The notes below the pieces were generated by a model. The model did not search any database and had not been told where the DNA came from. It was given only the letters and a program-made list of their open reading frames with translations. Below are positions 48,266-61,479 of a stretch of 64,000 nt of DNA, in pieces (within the stretch, counting starts at the first letter, position 1; the number at the start of each line of letters is the position of its first letter). This DNA comes from Primulina eburnea (lineage: Eukaryota > Streptophyta > Magnoliopsida > Lamiales > Gesneriaceae), in assembly GCF_022965805.1 (NCBI RefSeq), contig NC_133104.1, positions 43,072,682-43,136,681 on the forward strand. Reading direction: 5' to 3'. A program made the translations under genes and the position numbers.

Positions 48266-50900
48266 TCATACTGTGCAGCAGAGTTTTGTATCAATGGAAG
48301 CCAAACATATGCAGAAGGCTTGGTATCCAGTCAATGGATATCTGCAAAAAAAAGATTATTTCTGATTCTCAGTAATTTCAAAGAAAATAGCACCAAGGAT
48401 ACATGACATTTATAGTTGATGTCACCTACCTATAATCCATTTCATATTTGGAATTTGCCACTCTTCCAAGTTGAAGGATCGTTTGCTTTCCATTCCTCTA
48501 ATGTCAACCAAATACGATTTTGATCAGTCTCTTCAAATAATTTGGTTTCTTAAAACAAAACTTGTAATGAATGATTACCTCCAAAGTTAACTGGAAGTTT
48601 TTCACCGAACTTTGAATTTTAAGACCTGCCCTTCCTCCTCTGTCTCTTAAATCCAGCTCGTATTGCTTCGAGATCTAAGCGAAGTAATCGAGTATCTTAA
48701 GTTTTGTAAGAGAATGAAGTCATCAGATTAAATCAGCCTACACACCTTATTGTAACGAGGAACTCTTGAGAACAGCTGATGAACTTTATCTTTATTCACC
48801 ACCCATTCTGTGGGTAATCCGTTAATATGTTGTACCTAATACATGAAAAGGTACTCGATATAATTATAGGCTCTCATTCTTTGGAAAAGTTCGGTATGTA
48901 GATAAAACTTGCATTTTCTCAAACCAACTTAGAAGTACAGGACCCAACATCTACAACTATTACCGAAAGCAGATGGCACCCAAATCTTGCCTGCTGCAGA
49001 ACAAAAAACACAAACTTTTCAACTATAACTCGACCATTTCCGGGATGGTTATGGTATATAAAGGTAGAGTAGTCAGAGGAACCTGACAGGGGTGTGCTGG
49101 GGAGGACCCCTTATATATCGCCTCAAAATAATATTCTTATGTACTGCATATGCAAAAACTTTATTTCTATCCTCCTAAATTTTTTTGAGTTTATATATCA
49201 CCTCCATACTCAAAACTCGGGGCCCAGACAGCGAGAACGGATCACGCATCAAGTTTACCTGATTAGTATTCTTCAGCTGCATAGAGTAGTGCTTTGGAAC
49301 CCATGCCTTCATGCTTCGGTAGCTTCCAGTCCAGGTAGATATAGTAGGGACAAATCTGCAAAATCCGTAGTCAAGCTTTCATAACTTCATCATGAACCTG
49401 TAAAATAGTTTCTAAGGATTCACTTACTTCACAGCAGCCAATAACTTGGGGTTTCTATTCAACACATTCTGGCTTTGCCCCTGTGACATACGGCAAATAC
49501 AGTTCAAGAAAGTAAAATGCTTCTACTGATGCAAATGAAGCTAACTCACGAGTTTTTTTTTTTTTTTTGCAATAAATATGGCTACCGCTTAGTTTACATT
49601 CGAATTCTCTAACTCAAAACAAGTTTATCATATGGCTCATTGTGGGCTCGTAACTTTAATATGGAAATCAGTTTAAAATTTTGATTACTTGCTCAGCCCA
49701 TTGTATTAGTCGTCGGGATATGGAGGCCTAATCGAAGCCATAAAAATAGGCTTTTACAGATGAATTTCTGTTTCTAGTTAAAAAATAAACAAAAGTTTAT
49801 AGCGACCATATAACTACATTTAGGAAACTTGATGCTTACCTGATCCCATATATGGTACTTTGATCCTATTATGTTGGCAGTCACGATGCCAATTAAGTTG
49901 TCATCTAAGCCAATCTTTTGGGCCTTGGCATTTTGAGATATTGTGAACTCTGATCTTCCTTTGCATCTTCTGTGACGAGCCACCGCAAGTTTGCGATTTT
50001 GTCTCCCCTGACCCTCCTATCATGTGACAAAGCAATTAGAAATATTTTGCATCAAGCCCAAAATCTTCACATGATATTTGGTCAAGTGCCAAACGTAAAA
50101 ACTAGAAATTGGTCTTACGTTTGTATAAAGTGTGTACAATGTGCCTCCATCAAATCCATCGGGCGACCTTTCTTTCACTATAATACATGTGCACCTCCCT
50201 ACATCCACCGGCAAAGGCCTACACAACAAGGACCTGCAAAGCACAATCACCACGCCATCTCCATTGATTAAATCCAGAGCCAATATAAGCTGAACATTTT
50301 GATCTTTTTTTTTCCGATTCCAGATGGCCAATTGATGTTTCTTTTGTGCCTCTTAAAAATAAAACTTTTTTCCCTTACCACCATTATTTCAAGCTAAAAT
50401 CTTGGATAAAATTCATCAAGTTTTACTAACCTATTCGGCAAAGTCGTCCATGAAGGAACTGGTGCAGCTTCCGAATCAGAATGTTCCCAAACATTGACCG
50501 AATCCGTGTTCTCTGAACCAAAATTATCCCAAATCTTCAATCCAATGCTTGATTCGGGCTCGTGCTTCTTTATGCACAGCTGCAAAGAAGACGGCTTCGA
50601 CAAATTCTCATTCCCATTAGAAGAATCTCTAAAAAAAATGTCTTTTTTCCCATTTTCAATAACCGTGTTTCCTTGCCAATTAATTGTTTCAGGTTTTTCG
50701 GGTCTAATATTTGGTACCGCATTCTCTTTATCATCATTAACAAAAGCTGAATTACGGCGCATACGCACGGAAAGTGAGGCGCCGTTCCACTCGCCTTCGC
50801 TGGAGCTACGGCTTTGTTTCCTTTCGATAAGTGGGTTCCGATACAGGGAAGAGCTGCAGGAAGATTGGCGAGAAACAGTGGTTTCTTTGCAACAAGCCAT
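48266..50900 (-). CDS. TLP8: Tubby-like protein 8 (TLP8 type, no F-box)
   Basis: Ten exons: 50431-50900, 50119-50233, 49840-50016, 49428-49480, 49259-49355, 48909-48950, 48746-48835, 48579-48674, 48430-48497, 48266-48341; all GT-AG, phases agree, 427 aa. The first exon is a Ser/Asn-rich region without an F-box. The Tubby domain follows: LLCRPLPVDVGRCTCIIVKE, EGQGRQNRKLAVARHRRCKG, NLIGIVTANIIGSKYHIWDQ, RAGLKIQSSVKNFQLTLERN, GKQTILQLGRVANSKYEMDY, ending in YQAFCICLASIDTKLCCTV. The SVKNFQL strand and the Cys-rich end are typical of Tubby proteins, which bind phosphoinositides. The 42-nt exon 48909-48950 is the least certain. Arabidopsis TLP8 (At1g16070) is the closest match by memory. Confidence 0.9.
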
Positions 50901-50993
50901 GGTTCGAAAATTTGGATTTCGAAGGAAGAAGTTGAGGGGTTTTGGAGAGTTGAGTGGAGATTCTGAACCTCGGGGAAGATTTGGTTTGTGTGC

Positions 50994-51090
50994 TAGTGGG
51001 GTGGCATGAATTTATTATGTAGTAGTGTTCTTTTTTGGTGTTACAGATGAAACCAACGGCTATTTGAATTTGAAATTTTGAACAACTCAA
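50994..51090. other. TLP8 5' flank
   Basis: Presumed leader and promoter of the minus-strand TLP8 gene. Confidence 0.4.
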
Positions 51091-51099
51091 GACCCAACA

Positions 51100-51552
51100 A
51101 ATTAGTCACGCTCGATATTGACGAGGCTCGCTCGAGCTTGCGAACAGACTCGCGAGAATAACTTATATCGTTTCACATCGAAATTTGAGTGTAATGGAAG
51201 TGACTGAAAGACTATAAAAAGTTATGCTTATCTCCTAAAATTTTTATATCTTGGTTGACATTTTGGCTAAGAATATTAGACGAGCTTGTTTAACAAGTTC
51301 GAAAATGATCTTGTTTAATGAGCTCGAAAACGAGTTTGCTTAACGAGTCGAGCTTGAGTAAAACTCATTACACATGATAAACGAGTTATTAACGAGGCGA
51401 GTTCGAGCTATTCACAAGCATAATAACTTTAAAACGAGCCGAGATCGAACCTTATTGTAAAAAAATTTGAATCAAGCTCGAGCATGTATATAATTAATCG
51501 AGTCAAATTTGAACCTGATAATACTGTTCGACTCGATTCGTTCACATATCTA
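51100..51552. repeat. CGAG/CTCG-rich low-complexity repeat, probable non-autonomous transposon
   Basis: Dense GAGCTCGA, CTCGAGC, AACGAG and GACTCG words on both strands, with an end reading GTGAACGAATCGAGTCGAAC on the minus strand. This resembles short low-complexity DNA transposons common in plants, but I could not fix its ends or a target duplication. Confidence 0.5.
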
Positions 51553-52130
51553 ATTTTTTTCGTTTTGTATCATACCTTATCTCTTAAAAATGTTACTCGT
51601 GATTTTATACGTGGACGACCATGTCTAATATAAAGAATGAAGCACAATTTTGTTTCTCCCATGTTTAGATCAAGTTGTATAAAATAAATAATTAGGTTAT
51701 TAAAATATCACATTAATTGAATAAAAAGACATTTGTTAGATACTAATAAATAAATTCTCTACTTTGGGAAGGAGGTGTATAAGAAGAAAAATGTATAAAA
51801 CCAACAGTATTTAATGTCTATTTTAAATATTTTTGTTGGGTTTCAAGTCTCTGATTCTCAGTGCACGGGCCCAAATTTCAACCGGGGAAAGTCAGGATCC
51901 ATTATCACCGGGAGGCCCAAATGTCCGACTTCGAGAATATTATCTACTTTTAAAAAACAACACGATTTATAATTTTTTTGTATCAAAATAATAATAGTGA
52001 AAACGTTTTAAACTTACTCTACTATTCATAAAATTGTCGATGCCAATTTAATTGACATATTAAAATCGTTAAAATGAGCTAAGCCAACTAGATTGTCCCC
52101 TTCCATATTTGGTAATATTTCGAAGACAAA
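51553..52130. other. Intergenic, AT-rich
   Basis: Nothing recognised. Confidence 0.5.
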
Positions 52131-52131
52131 A

Positions 52132-52290
52132 ACTTATGTAAAACGGTCTCACGAGTTGTATTTTATGATACAGATATTTTATTTAAGTCATCCATAAAAA
52201 AATATTACTTTTTATGCTAAGAGTATTACTTTTTATTGTGAATATCGACATGATTAACCCGTCTCACAGATAAAGATTCATGAGACCATC
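52132..52290. mobile_element. GTGAGAC-palindrome MITE, copy 7 (diverged)
   Basis: ACTTATGTAAAACGGTCTCA at the left, the TTATGCTAAGAGTATTACTT core, and a mutated right arm ATGAGACCATCCATTAAGAG. Confidence 0.75.
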
Positions 52291-52762
52291 CATTAAGAGA
52301 CCCACTATATTTCGAATTGCTCAAATGACAAATTGATACGTCTCACAGATAGAATCATTGTAACTTGTGTTTAGATTAATTTTTACTAAAATCATTTTTT
52401 TATTCTTTTATTTTAAAATTTATTTTTTAATTTATATATTAAAATTACAATATAATCTCTCATTATTTCTTATTATTATATTTTGATCTTCATTTAAATA
52501 TAAATACAAATACACAACACATTCCTGGATGCATTAGTATAATTTAAAAAGAGGAAAGGCCGAACGGGGTCTGAATCTCGGCCCTTCCGCTTTTTTTTTT
52601 TTAAAAAAAGGTTTTTTGTTAATTTTTTAAAATTATTTATTTTTTTAAAAAAAAACCGTGGGTGCATCGGATATGGTTGTGGAAAACGAGTGGCTCTCTT
52701 CCTAAATCAGAATCATCAAAATTATTCACTGATGGCTGCTCCTCACTCTCCAAACCCCATCT
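52291..52762. other. Upstream region of the At1g16080-like gene
   Basis: AT-rich, then a short CT-rich leader before the start codon. Confidence 0.45.
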
Positions 52763-54978
52763 ATGGCCGCCGTGCTCTCTCCCTGTAGCTCCTCTCTCCG
52801 CCCCTCCCGCTTAAATACTACCCCCAAATTTGCGGCAACTGCATCCTTTTCGATTTCTGCCACCATGGCGGCCGAGAAAGTGGTGGTTCCTGCCATTATA
52901 GTAGGTGGAGGACGCGTGGGCAGAGCTCTTCAAGATTTGGGTAGTGGAGAAGATGTTTTGGTTAAGAGAGGGGAATCTGTTCCGGTTGATTTCGATGGTC
53001 CGATTTTAGTGTGTACAAGAAATGATGATCTGGAAGCCGTTCTTGATTCTACTCCGAAATCGCGGTGGAGCGGTATGATTGTGTTCATGATTTCTGTTGC
53101 TTGTCGGATTTTCTTCGATGATTCATGGTTATGGTGATAATTTCTTGTACGTCGTTTGAGTTCGAATAACGGGGGGTATGAGAGGATTAATATGAACATA
53201 TTTATCTGATTCTTTTAGAAAATATAATAATTTTTTCTTAGTTACTTAGATGGTCCACTCTATGTTTATAGCTCATTGCTTGTAATCTTTACCCAAAATG
53301 AATTATTTATCTTGGAAAAATAGAATATTTTATTGATTTATAATTAAATTTGGGATGATTTTTTAGTTTCAATTACATTAAATTTATTTATCTTTGCCAA
53401 ATTTGTCACAAAATTTTGGTTTCAGTCCATTTATTTATTCGCCAAATTAGGTGTTTTAAACCTTAAAAGATGCTGAATCTTATACTATAGCAGATTTGGT
53501 GTTTTTCCAGAATGGAATGCTGGAGCCATGGTTTCAAAGTAAGGGACTGGGTAATGCCGATCAAGTTTTGGCCTATTTTGCTGTGTCTAAGCTGGGCGAA
53601 CCTCCCGTTGATGGGATAACTGACACCAATCCTGAAGGGTTAACGGCTGTTTATGGGAAGTGGGCATCGGCAGTTGCTGGAAGACTGAGGGCTAGAGGCC
53701 TGACTTGCAAGGTAAAGTCTGATGTTTTGCTCTATTTCTCCCTCAAATTCTACTCAGTGATTATATAGCGAGTTGGATTGTTGCTATCTTTAAGAGAACA
53801 GTTTGCCACTGACTAATGACTATAAGATAGTCTTTTGGAATGAGCCAAAATTGTAATTGTGAGGAAGGATTCAGTTCAGAAATTTCATTCTAAGGTAACT
53901 CAAGTCCTATGTTTTGGCCTTTATGCCGCGTCAGAAACCACACATACCCGTGGAAGCAATTACCTCACATATTGACTCAAGAATCCCTTGTGTGTTATTG
54001 TTCTATCAAAGCATGATTGAAACGATGTGATACTAATTTTTTAATCACAAGTTTGTCTCCACTCCATTAAGTAAAAAATTGTAGCTCGTTAGTGCCATTC
54101 AAATATTGTAAGGCACACAACAGATTTAGCTAGATCTTTTGGTTATTTCACCACCTACTTGCTCACACCTTATACTGGCAATTGTTGCTCTCGCTGATCA
54201 AACATGACATTTTCGGTGTATTTTTTTGTTGCTATCTTTTATCTTTTAAATACTTTAATTTTCTTGACAGATTATTTTCTGTTGAAAAAATAGGTACTTG
54301 AGAAAGATGCATTTCAGAAGCAAATGCTTGAGAAGCTTATTTGGATATGTGCTTTCATGCTTGTTGGAGCCCGTCACCCTGGTGCAACAGTTGGAGCTGT
54401 GGAGAAGGAATATCGTTCTGAGGTAGATGTACCCATTTCACCTTACCCAAGAATAATTCGAACTTTGGAATTGTGATGGTAATTTCGTTCAGTCTATTCT
54501 AGAAATCATCTCTTGTATGTAATGAGGATCATTTGATACTAACATTGTATAGAATGATCGTCTCATTTAAAAGCTTACATTACTGAACTCTGAAAGCATA
54601 TTGGATTGCATACAAACAACTAGGCTAATTTAAAATTTTCGACATTAGGTGTCTGCTCTTATAGCTGAATTGGCAGCCGCCGCTGCTGCAGAGAAAGGTA
54701 TAGTCTTCGAAGAAGCGATGGAAGACAGGTTATGTGCTTACTCACGCTCGGTTTCCCACTTCCCCACTGCAGTCAAGGAGGTAAAGAACATGGATTTCTC
54801 TTCTCATGAAACTAAATCCTCGAATTGTCACGCCTCCTAACTTCTCATAAATGTCGCGTTTCAGTTCAAATGGCGGAATGGTTGGTTTCATTCACTCTCG
54901 GAGAAAGCAACAGCAGAAGGAAAACAGGATCCGTGCCCATTGCATACCACATGGCTCCAAGAACTAAAAATTGTGTAG
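52763..54978 (+). CDS. Plastid Rossmann-type protein of unknown function (At1g16080-like)
   Basis: Exons: 52763-53072, 53494-53711, 54294-54422, 54649-54780, 54865-54978; phases agree and give 300 aa. The first ~35 residues (MAAVLSPCSSSLRPSRLNTT) are Ser/Thr/Ala-rich with few acids: a likely chloroplast transit peptide. Then PAIIVGGGRVGRALQDLG (about residues 43-60) is a dinucleotide-binding GxGxxG-type loop, as in ketopantoate-reductase-like folds. Later conserved-looking words are FFQNGMLEPWFQSKGLGNAD, EKLIWICAFMLVGARHPGAT and ERLCAYSRSVSHFPTAVKEF-like. The reaction is not known to me. Linkage to AP2 and TLP8 genes matches Arabidopsis At1g16060-16080. It looks intact. Confidence 0.85.
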
Positions 54979-55532
54979 AATTTGGGTCCCAAATCATATA
55001 TATTCAGATGTTTCATATTCAAATTCCCTTCTTTCTATGTCTACTAAGTGAAAATGACCGCCGATTGAGATTACAGGATTTTAAACCATCGATTATTTCA
55101 GTTGGTCAGAATCATCTTCGAAGTTGATTCTTTTTCACCGCTCCTTCCTAATTAGATATGTATCACTCAACAATCGAAAAATTGAAAAAGAGAGGTGGGA
55201 TTGTAAAATCTCAGATCGAAACATGGTCACGAGAAATATATTCAAGCCATCTAGGTGCACAGCTTTTGTTCCTACGAGACCCAAAAGAAATTTTCCATTG
55301 TCTGAACAATCTTTATGTTTCCATGGTTTATATGTTATGATAAATGACACCTTGATGATTATGGAGTTTGAATTCAAGATTAGATGCTCATACTTTCACT
55401 ATGTTGGTGTGTGGACCGGAAAAGTGGCTCCAAATTCTTTAATAGAGTAGTTATCACAATATTAATTTAGTGGCAGAAACCATAATAATTGACACCTATA
55501 CAAGTAATCATGAAAAAGATCTTCCAATTATG

Positions 55533-55534
<2 letters not shown>
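54979..55534. other. 3' flank of the At1g16080-like gene
   Basis: No further gene recognised. Confidence 0.45.

Positions 55535-55592
<58 letters not shown>
55535..55592. repeat. (TA)n microsatellite
   Basis: About 29 AT units. Confidence 0.95.
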
Positions 55593-55598
<6 letters not shown>

Positions 55599-56920
55599 GC
55601 GCTTTTGCCCAAGTATATCAATATATTATAATCATATATTCATCGTTCAAATAACATTCAAATATTAAATATAATAAAGTGGATGAAAGTATTTTAAATA
55701 TATATTCAATTATATTTTTGTTGTTTAGATAATTAATATCATAAATTTCAATTTTTTTCTTTTTATGTTTGTATAGATAGTATTTCATGCTAATTACTAT
55801 AGATTTCAAATTCACCTAATAATGGTGACATTTGAAATCTATTCTACTTTAATGTATAAATAACTAGTGTATGGATTTAGATATGATATAATATTTCATT
55901 GTTAAAAACAAAATATAATCGAATTCGTGGATTTGAAATTTTTTCAACCAAACACAACCTAAATTAATACTTTCATTATTTGCAATCTAAATTAATATAA
56001 AATAATATTAATTTATTTTTGCCATATTTGGTTAGTGAAACGTATGTAGTAACTCGTGATATACCTAAAATAATAACTATTACGTACATGATCAGATCAT
56101 GTACGTAGAGTTGAGTTGATTTACAAAGGCTTTGTCAATATAAAATCTTATCAAAACTGAATATGGTGGGACTAGCTTTTGAAATTCATTTTGTTTTCTT
56201 AGAGTCAAATTTGAAAAATCTAATGATGATCTGAACATTTTGGGTTCAACGACTGAGCAGCCGAAATCAAAAGCATCTCGATCATGAAAATGAAAAAATG
56301 GCAGAAAAACTTTTGTCCAATATAAATAGATATTTATCAGATGCAGCTCCTACAACAACTCATATTGGGTACGCATTTGTTCGAGATTCACTCATCCTGA
56401 CGATCACTGACAGTCTTTTATACAGCATGTCCATTATTTCTCTCTATATATAGAGAGAAATATTATGCTTTAAGGATTCAGTTCTTCACTTCTGCAATCA
56501 GCAGAATAATCGATTTCATTTTTTGTTTAGTTACAATATGTCTAGAGTCAGTTTTTTATTTCCTGTTCAAGTAGATTCTTACCATCTGGTTGAAAAATCT
56601 ACAATTATTCCCATACGTCACAACGAGTGATCAAATAGTTTCTTATTGCATGTTCACAGTGTTTTCTTTCAGTATCTCCCTTTTTATCTTGATATTTTTA
56701 TTTAACTGTTACATTAGAGACAAAGAACAAGTTTTTTCAAGTGGTGGAGCTGCCGGTCAGTGAACAACAGATAATGGGCATCTAAATATTATGTCCAAAG
56801 GATTAAAAGCAACAAGAGGTGCCCTATATATAGTTCAAAACTTTTCATTTTGATGGAAATGAGCTTTGCATATATTAAAAATTATACACATTCTTGCTTC
56901 ACTGTGGAATTTTTATGCAG
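55593..56920. other. Intergenic; no kinase catalytic exons found
   Basis: Searched for the N-terminal part of the STE20-like kinase (Gly loop, HRD, DFG, APE) without success. Confidence 0.5.
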
Positions 56921-58566
56921 CTAGTGTTGATGAACTTGATGAGAAGGCGAAATGTGCAGTTGTTCAGCAAAAAGGACGATTTAAGGTCACGTCAGAAAAT
57001 TTTGAGATTGAAAAGGTTGTTATTCAGGTCCTGTTGTAACTTCTATGTGGTTGTGATTACATTTACTTCAGATTAATTAACTTATTCCAATAGGTGGTTC
57101 CAGCTCCTACGCTACAGAAAAGCTACAGCATGCTGGTACGTTGGTCAAAAATCCATCACAAAAATGTTGTGTCTTCCTAGCTATTTACTTGATATTTTTT
57201 TTATGCTTTAAATATGCTAATATTATTTCTTTGATGTCGAATAAATTTTATACATTAAGCAAAAATAACTTGTATCACGGTTTAAATCTAATCTAACATG
57301 TTGAATGGATTAAAAATGCTTATATATTAGAGGGATTAGAATAAAAAAAATTCTGCAGGTGTTCTAGCATATCGAGTTCTTTGCTTCAAAACCTGATGCC
57401 TGTAACTAGAGTTTCCGCATGATAATATTTCCTTATGTGATAACAAAGGTGGCACATTCTTCCTTGCTGTGCGTTGGCCTGCAAGGCTTGGCTGGAGATT
57501 GCTTCAGGTTAAGATTTGTTTTTGAACATTTGTGATTGTGTTTTCAACTCAACGGATTTAAACTAAATCTAGACAACTTGACGTAATTTTTCCTGTTAAA
57601 TTTTTGTTTTTACTTGAGAGTTATCTGTAATTTTCTTTATCTGATAAATATATTCTACGAGTTACTAACATATGACTGGTCGATTGAATTGTGATTGCTG
57701 GTTGCAATGTTGGTGTAGTCTAAATTGCAATCACAAGTTGCTGCACAAGTGGCTTTATGACTAATGGGGTTTCTGGGAAGTATTTGAATCACATATTCAC
57801 ATTTCTGTTTGTGTCAATTTTTAGGTGATCATTCAACATCCCGCTATTGCTTTTCCATTTCAAATCCTCTTGGTCATGCCATTTTTCTGTTGCTTCAGTC
57901 TGTTCTACTGTCGAATATTTCTCGAAGGGTAATGCATGGTTGTGAGAAAATTACATTGGGCGTACGTTCTTCTAAATTTTTTCGTTATCTGTTTATGTTT
58001 TTCTTGATAGGATTGCATTCTTAATCTTATGAGGCAAGTAGCTGTTGCTGATTATGCAGGTAACCTGATTAATGAATCTAGAGTTGAGATATTTTGATAT
58101 ATGTCTATTCTTAGTACTTAATTCGATTAGTTCTATTTGCACTAGCTACTGATGCCCAGATGCCATTCATTGGACTCTGGTTTTGCAGTTAGAGGCAGCC
58201 CATGACAGGGAAAAAGAATTACTTCGCCAGATATCTGATTTGCAATGGAGGTATTTATTATAACCACCAAGAATCTCATGTTTTTGCATACTTCATTATA
58301 TGTCCATTAAATATAGATAATCGACATGTATAAGAGATCATATCCGAATCTCTTACAAGAACACGATTCGCTAGTCTAGATATAAAGAAAATAGAAAGGG
58401 GGACTGTGTAGAAGAGGAGACCATCTATATTGATTCTTGACATCACATACTAAGAGCTTATGCTGTGAATGGAAGAAACTCGTTCTCTTTTGTGTAGGCT
58501 CATTTGTGCCCAAGAAGATCTCCAAAAATACAAAACTGAGAATGCACAGGTCAACTTCATGGGTTA
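56921..58566 (+). pseudogene. C-terminal part of a plant STE20/GCK-type kinase (5'-truncated)
   Basis: Exons seen: 56921-57015, 57094-57135, 57825-57928, 58011-58059, 58189-58250, 58498-58566. They read KGRFKVTSENFEIEK, VVPAPTLQKSYSML, SVLLSNISRRDCILNLMRQV, AHDREKELLRQISDLQWRLI and CAQEDLQKYKTENAQVNFMG then stop. This is the conserved regulatory tail and coiled coil of plant germinal-centre-like kinases (At1g79640, At5g14720 family). The catalytic domain is absent from the 2 kb upstream, where the AT-rich spacer and the At1g16080-like gene lie. A piece at 57360-57420 may be a further decayed exon. It is most likely a truncated relic; splice sites and frame of the listed exons are still good. 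Confidence 0.75.
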
Positions 58567-59120
58567 AGTTTGGATTTGTTTCTCGATACATATATTTCTT
58601 TCAGTACCATATCGGTAGATCCAGAATACAGATCGGTGCATTACGAATGCAAACCTACCATCGTAAATTCGAAAATGGGTATTGTGTGCAGTTTGGTGTG
58701 CATGCATTTTGTACATGTGAAAACAGGTTGGTGCTAATATGAGATACTGGAAATTTTGATGAGGTGCATTTTGAAGAGAAAAATATTTATGTTTCGAATA
58801 CATATATATTATCATGTAAAAACATTAATTATATGTTAACTCATTTTGGTTTCTAGATACAGTAATGTTTTTGCATTCCTACACTGTTCTTATTTTATAT
58901 AACAAAGGGAATAATGTAATGGTTGAGGATTGGACATTAGTTTCTGAAATTATCCCAGGTTGGTACCGACCTGCATGCTTTAAATTATAATAAATTATGC
59001 GTGGTAGGCTTCCTTTTATTTTCTATTATAATTAAAATAGACATTAATTAATCCGATGGGACTAACGAACCGTATCACAACCTGGCTTAAGAAAAGTGAT
59101 ACGTGAAAGATTTCTCCATA
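58567..59120. other. Intergenic
   Basis: Nothing recognised. Confidence 0.45.
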
Positions 59121-59225
59121 TTTGTCGAGCTTTGGATCGGAGGACTATTTAGATCATCCATGAGCAGCAGCAACCCAACACCAAATAGGGTTTGTCGAGT
59201 TTTGGATCGGAGGACTAATTAAGAT
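59121..59225. repeat. Short direct repeat, period 70 bp
   Basis: TTTGTCGAGCTTTGGATCGG at 59121 recurs as TTTGTCGAGTTTTGGATCGG at 59191, each followed by AGGACTA. Confidence 0.85.
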
Positions 59226-59668
59226 GTTTTTTTATCGATTCAACCAGATAATGAATAATATAAAGATGATAAATCAATATATTATGATAAGATAATAACG
59301 TAATATCTTACTTTTTTTTATATATATATATATATATAATTTGAGTTAAATTCAAGTACATGTCGATACGACGCATTCTCTTCGATACGATCTGAAAATT
59401 CTGATCGCATCCATATGCTTCCGATCCTTGCCAGTATTTGAATTTCATATGCAGAAAGGTTCATTTATCTCAAAGAGACGTTTTTATGTAATGTACGTGG
59501 TTACAATATTTATTATTACTATATGTGAAAAAATGTATATATAAATATATATTTCAACGAGGTGAATTTTCACATTTTTCATCGGTTTAGCTATCTTGTT
59601 ATATTTATAAGTAATATTTTTAACATAAAAAATAATATTTTTCAATGAATCATTTAAGAGTATGTCTC

Positions 59669-59833
59669 ATGTGAGACGGTCTCACGAATCTTTATCTGTG
59701 ATACGGATGAACCCTATCGATATTCACAATAAAAAGTAATATTCATACTATAAAAAGTAATATTTTTTTCATGGATGACCCAAATAAGAGACTCGTCTCA
59801 CAAAATACGACTGATTAAACCGTCTCACACAAG
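59669..59833. mobile_element. GTGAGAC-palindrome MITE, copy 8
   Basis: ATGTGAGACGGTCTCACGAA at the left, core CACAATAAAAAGTAATATTC, right end ACCGTCTCACACAAG. Confidence 0.85.
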
Positions 59834-61254
59834 TTTTTTTCGTTATTTAAATATGAGATACGTCTCATAAAATTGACTAACAAGATACTTTCAGAAAATT
59901 TTTATGTTTAATTTATTATACCAAAATGAAAAAAGTATAATAATTAGGAGTCATTTTCTTTGAAAATCTGATTAGTTGGAGATCTAGAAAACACACGTTA
60001 GGCATGAGTTGTTGTCAAGGCTAGTACTCGTTACTGTCACTTAATTAGTCACATTTGAATCCAGCTTTTAAATTTATATGTAAAACTCATTCCAACTTAA
60101 TTTTAAATAATCCAAGAGGTATTTTATTAATATTAATGATGAAAACAAAGGTCCACCAAAATACATATATTTTTCAACACAGTTTTCAGTCTTTTTCTCA
60201 ACTAACTCCTACACATAAATCATTTCAAATTTATTTATCCATTCTATAAAAAAATCATAATTAAAATATTTGATTTTTATATTTTCTAAAAAAATAATAA
60301 CTAAGAAAACCCACATATTTGATACTATGTGGGTTAATTAAAAATAGAATATCTAAGCCGTTTTTGCATTGCAATTTATCCAACTAGTAGATGAAGCTAT
60401 GCTACTTATTAAGCCGCGAAGACTATACAAAATAATGCTTACATGTATTAAATACTGAATTGTGCCACCCAAAAAAAAAACTTTTTATACTTATTTAATT
60501 TCGTTAAGTAATTAGTAGATCATCATAGCATGGTGCTAATTTCGATTCGGTGCATCGTACATATGATTTATGATTTATTCATTCAACATGCTATTTTCGA
60601 TTGCATCGTGCATATGTTTAATCAGTGCATCTATGTATCATGATTGAACAAGTGAATATGATTTATTCATTCAACGTACTTGTCATGTGTTGAGTGGATA
60701 AGAAAACTATCTAGCTATTTGTTGGTAACATAATCAAAACTGATTTTTACTACTTAATTAATAATTAATTAACTTGTCTAATTAATCCTATAAATGAAGA
60801 TTGAGTGACGTCTTGTAAAGTGAAAAAATAAAAATAAAAATAAAAATCAAGAATTTTAAATAAGTCATCATTGTGCAGAAATTAAACAGTCCACGTTCTG
60901 TACTAAAAATTTAATATCGAATTGTAAATAGTGTAAGTAAATTAATGACTACTCATTAAATTTTTGGATTACAGTAGCAAAAGGACGGCTGAGATTGTAC
61001 ATTTTCGTGCCGAATAAATATTTTTTCCAGGATTTTAAAATTGTAATTTCTTTTATTTAAGATATATATATATACTTAATTTGAAAACCACAGGGAATTT
61101 CAAAAAAAAAAAAAAATTTAATAGTTCGTTGATCAATATATCTTAACCTTCGAAATTATCAACAGAACTTACCGAAGTAGCGGTGGAATGGTACAAAATA
61201 TCTCACAAAAGCTCGTGAACAAGCGTTTGTCTCTTCGTACGTCAAATTTGCTCA
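59834..61254. other. Intergenic, AT-rich
   Basis: No supported gene. A GATTTATTCATTCAAC word repeats near 60575 and 60660. Confidence 0.5.
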
Positions 61255-61365
61255 TATTTATAATATAAATCAATATTTTTGACATAAAAAAATATTTTTC
61301 TATGAGTTACTCAAATAGAATAATTGTTTCACAAAATTGATCCGTGAGTCTGTTTCACAGGAATT
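61255..61365. mobile_element. GTGAGAC-palindrome MITE, degenerate fragment
   Basis: Only the right half survives: GAGTTACTCAAATAGAATAA, then TGATCCGTGAGTCTGTTTCA. Confidence 0.5.
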
Positions 61366-61479
61366 TTTGTGAATAATAAATAAGATCAATTTATTAATTA
61401 AAGAAATTAAAACACAAAAACTATTTCAATCAAGTTAATTAATAGGAAAAAAACACAATTGAAAAAATGAATAGCTCTC

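Noticed and set aside
48959..48999. Extra TLP8 exon reading ARFGCHLLS
   Set aside because: Its frame stops before joining the next exon; the exon starting at 48950 after GTTGTAG joins both neighbours in phase.
50494..51009. 171-codon plus-strand open frame
   Set aside because: Antisense shadow of the first TLP8 exon and its leader.
51100..51552. Calling the CGAG-rich stretch a defined hAT element
   Set aside because: No convincing terminal repeats or 8-bp duplication could be found, so it is listed only as a repeat.
57360..57510. Two further exons of the STE20-like tail
   Set aside because: Acceptor-like sites exist, but the translations do not clearly match the family, so they are left out of the model.
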